Assembly: GCF_023555375.1 (NCBI RefSeq)
Contig: NZ_JAJSEE010000001.1
Coordinates: forward strand, 496,001 to 560,000
DNA from: Guyparkeria hydrothermalis
Lineage (GTDB): Bacteria; Pseudomonadota; Gammaproteobacteria; Halothiobacillales; Halothiobacillaceae
Reading direction: 5' to 3'
Length of the DNA: 64,000 nt
The notes beneath the pieces were generated by a model. That model did not search any database, was not told where the DNA came from, and was given only the letters and a program-made list of their open reading frames with translations. Shown piece after piece: positions 37,298 to 47,762 of the stretch. Made by a program: the position numbers and the translations under genes. Numbering within the stretch: position 1 is the stretch's first letter; each line of letters starts with the position of its first letter.

Positions 37298-37326
37298 AAA
37301 AAAAAGCCGGGGCATCCCCGGCTTTT
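37298..37326 (-). terminator. Rho-independent terminator after tsf
   Basis: On the minus strand GCCGGGG-ATG-CCCCGGC forms a 7-bp stem (plus 37306-37322) followed by eight T's, with A's on the other side extending the stem. It lies directly after the tsf stop at 37338 and separates rpsB-tsf from pyrH. Confidence 0.92.
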
Positions 37327-37337
37327 CGGCAAGGGGA

Positions 37338-38213
<876 letters not shown>

Positions 38214-38242
38214 GAGCTGTCTTCTCCCGAATCTGTCTTGTA

Positions 38243-38272
38243 CAAAAACAACGGGTCAGGCGACCCGTTGTT
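38243..38272 (-). terminator. Attenuator-type terminator between rpsB and tsf
   Basis: An 11-bp perfect stem AACAACGGGTC / GACCCGTTGTT (plus 38247-38257 and 38262-38272) with a 4-nt loop, followed on the minus strand by TTTTTG-like bases. It is placed to end part of the rpsB transcripts before tsf, which would tune the S2 to EF-Ts ratio. Confidence 0.75.
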
Positions 38273-38323
38273 CATAAATCTGTGACGGGGCCAACCCGGA
38301 GGTCGCCCCGCGTCAAGCGGCGC

Positions 38324-39064
38324 TTACTTGGCCGCTTCTTCCTCGTCGGCCACCTCGACGAAGTCCGACTCGCTGACGTTGGACGCGCCCTTGGCATCCA
38401 TCACGGCGTCGGCAACAGCAGTGGTGTACAGCTGGATGGCGCGGATGGCGTCATCGTTACCCGGGATGACGTAATCGACACCCTGGGCGCTGTTGTTGGT
38501 ATCGACCACGGCCACGACCGGGATGCCCAGCTTCTTGGCTTCCTTGATCGCGATGTCCTCGTGACCGACGTCGATGACGAACAGCGCGTCCGGGAGGCGC
38601 TCCATGTCCTGGATGCCGCCGATGGAACGCTCGAGCTTGGCGCGCTCGCGGGTGGTTTCCAGCGCTTCCTTCTTGACCAGCTTGGCCAGGCTGCCGTCTT
38701 CTTCCATCTGCTTGAGCGCCTTGAGGCGACGGATGGAGGAACGCACGGTGCGGAAGTTGGTCATCATGCCGCCGAGCCAGCGGTGGTTGACGTACGGCAT
38801 GCCGCAGCGCTTGGCTTCCTGCTCGACCAGGTCACGCGCCGAACGCTTGGTGCCGACGAACAGGATCTTGCCGCCGTTGCCGGCCAGCTTGCCGACGTAG
38901 TTCAGCGCGTCCTCGAACATCGGCAACGTCTTTTCGAGGTTGATGATGTGGATGCGGTTGCGCTGACCGAAGATGTAGGGCGCCATGCCCGGATTCCAGT
39001 ATCGAGTCTGGTGACCGAAGTGGACACCGGCCTCGATCATCTGACGCATCGTGATTTTAGCCAT
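38324..39064 (-). CDS. rpsB: Small ribosomal subunit protein S2
   Basis: A 246-aa 30S subunit protein. Signatures: [22 protein letters not shown] near the start (split here as MRQMIEAG and [11 protein letters not shown]) and the later [20 protein letters not shown] region. It is the promoter-proximal gene of rpsB-tsf and is preceded by a leader of about 140 nt, consistent with autogenous control by S2 as known in E. coli. Confidence 0.97.
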   Translation of the reverse strand: MAKITMRQMIEAGVHFGHQTRYWNPGMAPYIFGQRNRIHIINLEKTLPMFEDALNYVGKLAGNGGKILFVGTKRSARDLVEQEAKRCGMPYVNHRWLGGMMTNFRTVRSSIRRLKALKQMEEDGSLAKLVKKEALETTRERAKLERSIGGIQDMERLPDALFVIDVGHEDIAIKEAKKLGIPVVAVVDTNNSAQGVDYVIPGNDDAIRAIQLYTTAVADAVMDAKGASNVSESDFVEVADEEEAAK

Positions 39065-39210
39065 TGATAACTACCTGATTAGATTGGGTTAGGCCTCCGC
39101 CACATCTGGCAACGCAACCCCGGCCGAACCGTAGGGCACCCCGCGCTGCCATCTCGATGGGCGTGTGGAATTTCCGGGACCACGCGATCAAGTCACGGCC
39201 CGGCGCGCGG

Positions 39211-39239
39211 ATTATACGGGAGAACACCGCCAGACGGAA
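39211..39239 (-). promoter_or_regulatory. rpsB promoter
   Basis: On the minus strand a perfect TATAAT (plus 39211-39216) lies 17 bp after a poor -35 TTCCGT (39234-39239). The start point would fall near 39204, giving a 5' leader of about 140 nt (39065-39204) before the ATG. The spacer to glmM (39065-39306) has no other gene. Confidence 0.65.
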
Positions 39240-39306
39240 CCGCCAATATGGCCAACCGGCCGGACGCGCAAGCGGCGGCATCGACCCCGCGCCGACCGAC
39301 CAGCCA

Positions 39307-40638
39307 TCAGGAGGACGCGTGACGCCGCACCACGTCGGCCAGCCCCTCGGCCACCGCATGGACCTGCTCGCGCGACTCCCCCTCGACCATGACTCGGATC
39401 AGCGGCTCGGTGCCCGACGGCCGCAGCAGGACCCGACCCCGCCCCGCCAGCTCGCGCTCGGCATCGGCCACGGCGTCGACGATCACCGGGTCCTCCAGCG
39501 ATAGTGGCCGCTCGATACGCACGTTGACCAGCGTCTGGGGCAGGATCGTCATCGGCGCCAGCAGCTCGGTCAGGGAACGCTCGCGACGCGCCATCTCCGC
39601 CAGCACCTGCAGGGCGGCCACGATGCCGTCGCCCGTGGTGTGCCGATCCAGGCAGAGCAGATGCCCCGAGGACTCGCCCCCGAGCAACCAATGCTCGCGC
39701 TTGAGCGCCTCGTGGACGTAGCGGTCGCCCACCTTTGCCCGCAGGAACGGGCGCCCCAGGGCCTCGACCGCCTGCTCCAGGCCGAGGTTGCTCATCAGCG
39801 TGCCGACCACGCCACCGGCGTAGCCCTGCTCGACGCGGCCGGCGGCGATCACGTAGAGCAGCTCGTCGCCATCGCGGATCGCCCCGTCGGCATCCACCAT
39901 CACCACCCGGTCGCCGTCGCCGTCGAAGGCGACGCCGAGATCGGCACCCGAAGCGCGCACGGCCGACTGCAGGGCCTCCGGATGGGTCGAGCCCACGCCC
40001 TCGTTGATGTTGAACCCGTCCGGGTTGGCACCGATGACCTCGACCTCCGCGCCGAGCTCGGAGAACACCCGGGGCGCGACCTGGTAGGTGGCGCCATGGG
40101 CACAGTCGACCACGATGCGTAGACCGGCAAGGCTCATGCCGATCGGCACGGTGCTCTTGCAGAACTCGATGTAGCGCCCGGCCGCGTCGCCGATGCGGTC
40201 CGCCTTGCCCAGTTGCCGGTTGTCGATCACCTCCAGCTCGCGGTCGAGCATCGCCTGGATGTCGTCCTCGACGGCATCCGGCAGCTTCTCGCCGTGCGCG
40301 GAAAAGAACTTCACGCCGTTGTCGTGGAAGGGGTTGTGCGAGGCGCTAATCACCACCCCGGCCGAGGCACGCAGGGTGCGGGTCAGGTAAGCGATCGCCG
40401 GCGTGGGCATGGGGCCGAGCAGGCGCACGTCCACCCCCGCGGCGGAAAAGCCGGATTCCAGCGCGGATTCGAACATGTAGCCCGACACCCGGGTGTCCTT
40501 GCCGATCAGCACACGCCGTCGGCCGTGATCGCCCAGCACCTTGCCGGCCGCCCAGCCCAGCTTGAGCACGAACTCGGGGGTCATGGGGTATTGCCCCACC
40601 GCCCCGCGCACGCCATCGGTTCCAAACACCCTGCTCAC
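39307..40638 (-). CDS. glmM: Phosphoglucosamine mutase
   Basis: A 443-aa alpha-D-phosphohexomutase that converts GlcN-6-P to GlcN-1-P, feeding UDP-GlcNAc for peptidoglycan and lipid A. The phosphoserine S100 is in [14 protein letters not shown], the Mg site in DGDGDR, the sugar loop in GGESSGH, and the phosphate site in [12 protein letters not shown]. In many relatives glmM follows folP directly; here a cytochrome c4 gene lies between them. Confidence 0.97.
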   Translation of the reverse strand: MSRVFGTDGVRGAVGQYPMTPEFVLKLGWAAGKVLGDHGRRRVLIGKDTRVSGYMFESALESGFSAAGVDVRLLGPMPTPAIAYLTRTLRASAGVVISASHNPFHDNGVKFFSAHGEKLPDAVEDDIQAMLDRELEVIDNRQLGKADRIGDAAGRYIEFCKSTVPIGMSLAGLRIVVDCAHGATYQVAPRVFSELGAEVEVIGANPDGFNINEGVGSTHPEALQSAVRASGADLGVAFDGDGDRVVMVDADGAIRDGDELLYVIAAGRVEQGYAGGVVGTLMSNLGLEQAVEALGRPFLRAKVGDRYVHEALKREHWLLGGESSGHLLCLDRHTTGDGIVAALQVLAEMARRERSLTELLAPMTILPQTLVNVRIERPLSLEDPVIVDAVADAERELAGRGRVLLRPSGTEPLIRVMVEGESREQVHAVAEGLADVVRRHASS

Positions 40639-40707
40639 GATCGATTCCCCTTTACTCTCGATTCTCGAACGGCCGACCGGATGTCAGACATCCCGGCGAC
40701 CGAACGC

Positions 40708-40734
40708 AAAGACGCCGGCAACATAGCCGGCGTC
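40708..40734 (-). terminator. Terminator-like hairpin after the cytochrome c4 gene
   Basis: GACGCCGGC (40711-40719) and GCCGGCGTC (40726-40734) form a 9-bp stem with a 6-nt loop. On the minus strand it is followed by only three T's, so it is a modest terminator. It would partly insulate glmM from the cytochrome gene. Confidence 0.6.
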
Positions 40735-40790
40735 CACGGTGCATTCGTCACCCGCCCACCCGATTGGTCGGCCGGGCGGCGGAAAGCGCC

Positions 40791-41489
40791 TTACTCCGCG
40801 TCGTCACCCTCGCCCTCGCCGATGGTGGCGATGTACGCGGCCAGGTTGTTGATGTCCGCGTCGGACAGGTGGGTCGCCTGCGGGATCATCGCGTAGGAGT
40901 ACGGGCCCATCTCGGTGCCCTTGCGGTACACCTTCAGCAGGGAGGCGACCTGGGAGGCCGGCAGGCCCTTGAGCTTGGGCGCGTTCATCAGGTGACCGCC
41001 TTCGCCCTGCTCGCCGTGGCAGATGGCGCAAGAGGAGTACAGCGCCTGGCCGCGCTCCACGTCGGCCTTGGCGATCGCGCCGCTCTCGGCAGCCGGCTCG
41101 GCGGCGGCCTGCTCGTCGCCACCGTTACCGCCTTCGCTACCACCGAACTCGTCGGCGATGTAGGCGGCCAGGTCGGCGATGTCCTCGTCGGAGAGGCTGG
41201 CGGCGTTCGGCGCCATGGTGCCGTAGCGGCCACCCAGGCCAACGCTCTTGAGGTAGTCCTGATCACCGTCGCGGTAGGCGGCCAGCTTCTTCGCGGTCTC
41301 TTCCTGGCCCAGGCCGGTCAGCTTCGGGAAGGCCCCGCCCTGACCATCGCCGGCGGCGCCGTGGCAAGCCGCGCAGGAGGCGTACTTTTCCTTGCCCGCG
41401 GCGACGTCGCCGGCGGCGTAAGTCAGCATCGGAGCCGCGAGGGCACCACTGGCGGCAAGAGCAATGAGTGAACGACGCATCTGTTTCAT
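40791..41489 (-). CDS. Diheme cytochrome c4
   Basis: A 232-aa periplasmic electron carrier. The start at 41489 gives a signal peptide (MKQMRRSLIALAASGALAAP... TYAA) and has a GAGAG ribosome binding site. Two class I heme c domains follow, with CAACH (39-43) and CAICH as heme sites and distal Met candidates (GTMAPNA and SYAMIPQ). The linker between domains is rich in Gly, Glu and Ala. Cytochromes c4 usually feed cbb3-type terminal oxidases; none is in the window. It interrupts the folP-glmM pair and has its own upstream control region and downstream hairpin. Confidence 0.93.
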   Translation of the reverse strand: MKQMRRSLIALAASGALAAPMLTYAAGDVAAGKEKYASCAACHGAAGDGQGGAFPKLTGLGQEETAKKLAAYRDGDQDYLKSVGLGGRYGTMAPNAASLSDEDIADLAAYIADEFGGSEGGNGGDEQAAAEPAAESGAIAKADVERGQALYSSCAICHGEQGEGGHLMNAPKLKGLPASQVASLLKVYRKGTEMGPYSYAMIPQATHLSDADINNLAAYIATIGEGEGDDAE

Positions 41490-41521
41490 GATTTTTCTCT
41501 CAACTGTTGCACCCCGCGACA

Positions 41522-41624
41522 CCCGCCGGGCAAAAAACACCACGATGTCAATGACATCGGAAAACGGTAACCCGGCGGATAGGCGGCGTTTTCAAGTCAA
41601 CCAAATTAACCCCGCCGGGCAAAA
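41522..41624 (-). promoter_or_regulatory. Control region of the cytochrome c4 gene: palindrome flanked by direct repeats
   Basis: Within the 214-bp folP-cytochrome spacer, CGATGTCA-A-TGACATCG (41543-41559) is a perfect 8+8 inverted repeat. It is flanked by two identical 14-bp direct repeats CCCGCCGGGCAAAA (41522-41535 and 41611-41624), with an inverted partial copy (CCCGGCGGAT, 41571-41580) between. A TTGACT that could be a -35 lies near 41594 on the minus strand, without a clear -10. The palindrome is not an FNR or CRP consensus. Likely an operator and leader structure; the regulator is unknown. Confidence 0.45.
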
Positions 41625-41703
41625 TATCAGAAAACCCTAATTCGTTCCAAGGCAAACGCTTTTATGGCGGGAAAGCCGCGCTTGTACGCCCACCGCGGCC
41701 GGA

Positions 41704-42530
41704 TCACGCCTGGCTCGTGGCCGCCCAGACCGCCAGGGCGTCCCGGGTCGCCTCGACGTCGTGCACGCGGATCACCGCGGCGCCGCGCTCGGCGGCCAGC
41801 AGGGCGGCGGCCGCGCTGCCCACCGCTCGCCGATCCACCGGCTGGCCGGTGGCCTCGCCGATCATGCGCTTGCGCGACATGCCCACCAGGACGGGGGCAT
41901 CCAGTCGCGCGAGCTCGCCGAGCCGGCGCAGCAGCTCGAAGTTCTGCTCATGGGTCTTGGCAAAGCCGAAGCCCGGGTCCACCAGGAGCCGCTCGGCCGG
42001 CACGCCGGCCTCCCGAAGCAGGCGCAGGCGGTCGGCCAGGTAGTCGATCACATCGGTCACCACGTCGCGGTAGTCGGTCCAGGTCGCCATGTCGCCGGGC
42101 TCGCCGCGCATGTGCATCACGCACACCGAGGCGCCACTCGCCGCTGCCGCCTCGACAGCGCCCGGCCGGGTCAGCGCCCGCACGTCGTTGATCAGGCAGG
42201 CGCCCGCCTCGACCGCGCGCGTCATGACGCTCGGGGTGCTGGTGTCGACCGACAGCGGGCAATCGAACCGAGCCGCCAACGCCTCGATGACGGGGATGAC
42301 GCGCGCCAGCTCCTCGTCTTGGGTCACCGGCGTGGCGCCCGGACGCGTCGATTCCCCACCAATGTCGAGTAGGTCGGCACCCGCCTCAAGCATCGCCTCG
42401 GCCGCCGCGAGCGCCCGGTCGACGCTGTTGAATCGACCGCCGTCGGAAAACGAATCCGGCGTGGCATTCAGGATGCCCATGATCAACGGGCGTCCCGTCT
42501 GCCGCCAGTCCGGGCAGGCGCGCGGGGCGT

Positions 42531-42534
<4 letters not shown>
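41704..42534 (-). CDS. folP: Dihydropteroate synthase
   Basis: A 276-aa TIM-barrel enzyme joining pABA to the pterin pyrophosphate in folate synthesis, the sulfonamide target. Signatures: [49 protein letters not shown] and [10 protein letters not shown]. Its ATG overlaps the ftsH stop by 4 bp. Confidence 0.97.
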
Positions 42535-44543
<2,009 letters not shown>

Positions 44544-44636
44544 CGCAACACCTCTGCGTACAGCCGCAAACAGGCGGACATCCCCGATGCCCGCCTGCCC
44601 TGGCGAATCAATGAATCGAATATTGTTCGGACAACC

Positions 44637-45260
44637 TTATCTCACGCGCTTGCCGGTTGCCACCAGATACACCTCTCGCGAGCGTGGCCGGGAGGCCTTG
44701 GGCTTGCGCACCACCACGCGATCGAAGCGCTGACGCGTTTCCTTGACGTACTCGTCGAAGCCCTCGCCCTGGAACAGCTTGGTCACGAAGGCGCCCTTGG
44801 GCTTGAGCATGCGATCGCAGAAATCGAGTGCGAGTTCCGCGAGATACATGGAGCGGGGAATGTCGACCGAATCCACCCCACTCATGTTGGGGGCCATGTC
44901 GGAAAGCACAAGGTCGACCTCGCGCTCGCCCAGGGCCGCCTCCAGTTCGTGCAGCACGGCGTCCTCGGTGAAGTCGCCCTGCAGCACGGTCGTGTCGGCG
45001 AACTGATCCATCGGCAACAGGTCGAGGGCGAAGACGTGTCCCTTGCTGCCGACGATCTGGGCGGCGTACTGGGTCCAGCCGCCCGGCGCGGCGCCCAGGT
45101 CGACTACCGTCATGCCCGGCTTGAGAAACCGATCGCGTTCGTTGAGCTCGATCAGCTTGTAGACGGCACGCGAGCGCCAGCCTTCACGCTGCGCCTTTTG
45201 CACGAACTCGTCACGAAAATGCTCGGCGAGCCATCGTTTGCTGCTGACCGACCGCGCCAT
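44637..45260 (-). CDS. rlmE: 23S rRNA 2'-O-methyltransferase (U2552)
   Basis: A 207-aa FtsJ/RrmJ methyltransferase that modifies U2552 of the 23S A-loop late in 50S assembly. SAM motif [15 protein letters not shown], catalytic Asp in [11 protein letters not shown], Lys in [15 protein letters not shown] and Glu in SREVYLVA complete the K-D-K-E set. It heads the rlmE-ftsH-folP unit behind a strong promoter. Confidence 0.97.
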   Translation of the reverse strand: MARSVSSKRWLAEHFRDEFVQKAQREGWRSRAVYKLIELNERDRFLKPGMTVVDLGAAPGGWTQYAAQIVGSKGHVFALDLLPMDQFADTTVLQGDFTEDAVLHELEAALGEREVDLVLSDMAPNMSGVDSVDIPRSMYLAELALDFCDRMLKPKGAFVTKLFQGEGFDEYVKETRQRFDRVVVRKPKASRPRSREVYLVATGKRVR

Positions 45261-45292
45261 GGGGCCTCCGGGTGGGATGTTGCGGGAGGCGG

Positions 45293-45321
45293 ATTATCCC
45301 CCATCCCCCCTTGCCACCCAA
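45293..45321 (-). promoter_or_regulatory. Promoter of rlmE-ftsH-folP
   Basis: On the minus strand TTGGGT (plus 45316-45321), a 17-bp spacer and GATAAT (45293-45298) lie 33 bp before the rlmE ATG. The spacing is optimal and five of six -10 bases match consensus. Confidence 0.7.
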
Positions 45322-45406
45322 ACCGGGCGCGGCGAATCACGAAGGACCGCCGACGGTGAGCGGCACCGGAAGCCGATCTCGGCGCCCGGGCCTCAGCGGC
45401 GGGGTT

Positions 45407-45883
45407 TCAGTGATGATGGTGGCCATGATCGTGAGAGTGCCCTGCCGGCTGCGCGGCACGCGGGCGCACGACCGCCTCGACCGTCTGGGTGCTGCCGTCC
45501 TCGAACTCGAGCTCGATCGCGATGCGATCGCCCTCGGCCGGCGCGCGCTCCGCGCCGATCAGCATGATGTGCAGGCCACCCGGTGCCAACGTGACGGCCT
45601 CGCCGGCCGGCACGGTAATCCGATCCTGGCGCACCATGCGGTGCATGCCGTCCTCGTTGAACGACCGATGCAGCTCGACCGTTTCGAACCCGGGCGCATC
45701 GGCCCCGACCACGTGCACCGGCTGGTCGTCGCCGTTTCGCCATTCCATGAACGCGGCCGTGGCGTAGGCGCCCGGCGGGGACAGCACCACCCAGGGGTCG
45801 CGCACGTCGAGCTCGGCGGCCACGGCCGGCAGGGTTACCACGGAGGCTAGCGTGGCTAGGATCAGGGCGGACAGGCGTTTCAT
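45407..45883 (-). CDS. Copper chaperone PCu(A)C
   Basis: A 158-aa periplasmic Cu(I) chaperone (DUF461) that helps load copper into cytochrome oxidase. After a signal peptide (LATLASVVTLPAVAA) the cupredoxin-like domain keeps the H-x10-M and H-x-M ligands in HRSFNEDGMHRM and GGLHIML. The C terminus ends HSHDHGHHHH, an extra metal-binding tail. The ATG overlaps the SCO stop by 4 bp, so both chaperones are made together. Confidence 0.94.
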   Translation of the reverse strand: MKRLSALILATLASVVTLPAVAAELDVRDPWVVLSPPGAYATAAFMEWRNGDDQPVHVVGADAPGFETVELHRSFNEDGMHRMVRQDRITVPAGEAVTLAPGGLHIMLIGAERAPAEGDRIAIELEFEDGSTQTVEAVVRPRAAQPAGHSHDHGHHHH

Positions 45884-46539
45884 TCGGGATCTACCTCGGA
45901 GAGAAAGGACTGGAGCGTCGTGACGATCCGGTCAGGCTGATGTGGCCCCGGCAACAGGGCGAGCATCCGTCCTTGCGGATCGATCAGGCGAAAGCCGGTG
46001 TCGTGATCGACACTGTAGCGCCGTTCACCCGGCGCGTGCTTACCGATACGGTAACCGGCCTTTACCGCGCCGGTGACCGCGTCGATCGCCTCGCGCGATC
46101 CGGTCACCGGCACGAATGCCTGGTGGAAGAAGGCGGTGTACTGGGCCAGGTGATCCGGCGTGTCGCGCTCGGGGTCGACCGACAGGAACACCACCTGCCA
46201 ATCGCGTTCGGGCAGCCGTGACTGCAATGCCGGGAGGATCACCGCCAGTTGCCCGAGCTCGGTCGGGCAGACGTCGGGGCAATAGCTGTAACCCACGTAG
46301 AGCAGCGTCCAGCGCCCGTCAAACAACGTCGGGGTCTGGACCGGACCGTCCACGCCATCGAGCGTCACCTCGGGCACCGGCATGGGTGCCTCGGGGGTGC
46401 GTAACACCAGCGGCTCGGGGCTCTCGTAGCCGGCAAGCGGGTTGGCCTCGGCGTTCTCGGCATCCGACTGGCAGCCGGCGAGCAACGAGACGATAACGAC
46501 GGGCAGGAGCAGAACGCGCAGCAACATGGTGTCGGTCAT
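45880..46539 (-). CDS. SCO1/SenC family copper-binding lipoprotein
   Basis: A 219-aa thioredoxin-fold protein needed for copper insertion or redox control at the CuA or CuB site of terminal oxidases. The start at 46539 (MTDTMLLRVLL) leads to a lipobox LLAGC, so it should be a lipoprotein anchored in a membrane. The copper ligands are the Cys pair of YCPDVCPTELG and the His in VDHDTGF. Upstream residues in the same frame are unconserved. The ribosome binding site is weak; an ATG at 46527 is an alternative. It is divergent from yhbY. Confidence 0.93.
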   Translation of the reverse strand: MTDTMLLRVLLLPVVIVSLLAGCQSDAENAEANPLAGYESPEPLVLRTPEAPMPVPEVTLDGVDGPVQTPTLFDGRWTLLYVGYSYCPDVCPTELGQLAVILPALQSRLPERDWQVVFLSVDPERDTPDHLAQYTAFFHQAFVPVTGSREAIDAVTGAVKAGYRIGKHAPGERRYSVDHDTGFRLIDPQGRMLALLPGPHQPDRIVTTLQSFLSEVDPE

Positions 46540-46568
46540 TGGTCCGAGAGAGTCCAGAACGGTAAACT
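46539..46568 (+). promoter_or_regulatory. Possible yhbY promoter
   Basis: TTGGTC (46539-46544) and TAAACT (46563-46568) with an 18-bp spacer, 75 bp upstream of the yhbY ATG. Moderate consensus match only. Confidence 0.35.
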
Positions 46569-46592
46569 GCCGAGTCATCCACGGCGTTGCAA

Positions 46593-46608
46593 TGTGTGAT
46601 TTCACACA
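46593..46608. promoter_or_regulatory. Perfect inverted repeat in the SCO/yhbY divergent spacer
   Basis: TGTGTGA-TT-TCACACA, seven-base arms around a 2-bp centre. It resembles a compressed CRP half-site pair (TGTGA/TCACA) but the spacing is wrong for CRP. It lies 54 bp upstream of the SCO start and 35 bp upstream of yhbY, suited to a dimeric regulator. Confidence 0.5.
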
Positions 46609-46642
46609 GCCGCCTCCCTGATTCCCGGAGAGTCCCGACGAC

Positions 46643-46960
46643 ATGAATCTCACCGCCCGCCAGCGACAGTATCTTCGCGCCGAAGCCCACCACCTGAAGC
46701 CCGTGGTGCTCCTCGGCCAGCACGGCCTGACCGAGGCGGTGCTCGCCGAGATCGAGCAGGCCCTCGAGATCCACGAACTGATCAAGGTGCGCGTGCCGGG
46801 CGTCGAGCGCGACGAAAAGCGCCAGATCATCGACGCGATCACCGACGAAACCAAGGCCACCCTCGTGCAGACGGTCGGCCACATTGCGGTGCTGTTCCGC
46901 CCGCGAGCCAGCTACTCGGACTTCAACCTGCCCAAGCCGGGGAAACCCAAGCAGCAATGA
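46643..46960 (+). CDS. yhbY: CRS1/YhbY-domain RNA-binding protein
   Basis: A 105-aa CRM-domain protein associated with pre-50S ribosomes. The sequence begins LTARQRQYLRAEAHHLKPVV and has the family G-x-x-G loop in LLGQHGLTEAV, then LIKVRVPG. In E. coli yhbY is divergent from rlmE; here the PCu(A)C-SCO pair lies between them. It overlaps aat by 4 bp. Confidence 0.93.
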   Translation: MNLTARQRQYLRAEAHHLKPVVLLGQHGLTEAVLAEIEQALEIHELIKVRVPGVERDEKRQIIDAITDETKATLVQTVGHIAVLFRPRASYSDFNLPKPGKPKQQ

Positions 46961-47628
46961 TCCCGCTGCTCGGGCCGGAGCCTGCCGCCTTTCCACCGGT
47001 TGCCAGCGCGCTGACCGAGCCCAATGGCCTGTTGGCCGCCGGCGGTGATCTGTCGGTCGAGCGCCTGACGGAAGCGTATCGGCGCGGCATCTTCCCCTGG
47101 TACTCCGAGGGCGACCCGATCCTGTGGTGGAGCCCGGACCCGCGCACCCTGTTCACGCCCGAGCGTTTCCACGTCTCGCGCAGCCTGGCCAAGTGGCGCC
47201 GGCAGGAACGCTATAGAGTCACGGTCGACACGGCCTTCGCCGAGGTGGTCGACGGCTGCGCCGGGCCGCGCCGCGGCGATCCGGGCACCTGGATCGTGCC
47301 GGCCATGCGCCAGGCATTCCTCGACCTGCACGCCGCCGGCATCGCCCACTCGGTGGAAGTCTGGGCCGGCGACACCCTGGTGGGCGGACTGTTCGGCAGC
47401 CGGCTCGGCCGGGCGGCCTTCGGCGAGTCGATGTTCAGCCGCGCGCCCAATGCCTCGAAGTTCGCGCTGGCCGCCATCCTGGTCGACGGGGTCTGGGGAG
47501 AGATCGACTTCCTCGACGCCCAGTTCACCACCGAGCACCTGCTCGGCCTGGGTGCCGAGGAATACCCGCGTTCGGTGTTCACGCGCTGGCTCGACGAGGC
47601 GGCTCGCCGCAACGAGCCGGGCGGGTGA
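46957..47628 (+). CDS. aat: Leucyl/phenylalanyl-tRNA-protein transferase
   Basis: A 223-aa N-end-rule enzyme that adds Leu or Phe to proteins starting with Arg or Lys, marking them for ClpS/ClpAP. Blocks seen: NGLLAAGGDLSVERL, YRRGIFPWYSEGDPILWWSP, PGTWIVPAM and HSVEVW. E. coli Aat is 234 aa. The start overlaps the yhbY stop (ATGA). Confidence 0.96.
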   Translation: MIPLLGPEPAAFPPVASALTEPNGLLAAGGDLSVERLTEAYRRGIFPWYSEGDPILWWSPDPRTLFTPERFHVSRSLAKWRRQERYRVTVDTAFAEVVDGCAGPRRGDPGTWIVPAMRQAFLDLHAAGIAHSVEVWAGDTLVGGLFGSRLGRAAFGESMFSRAPNASKFALAAILVDGVWGEIDFLDAQFTTEHLLGLGAEEYPRSVFTRWLDEAARRNEPGG

Positions 47629-47762
47629 GCCTCACGCCTGCCGAGCGACTCGCCCCGCCCGCGCCCGAGGCGGTTGTGATAAAACAGGGGGCATTCGCTT
47701 AGCCGGTTAACCAGTCATACCGGCGACACGCCGCCCGCCCACGTCAAGGAACGAGACATTCC

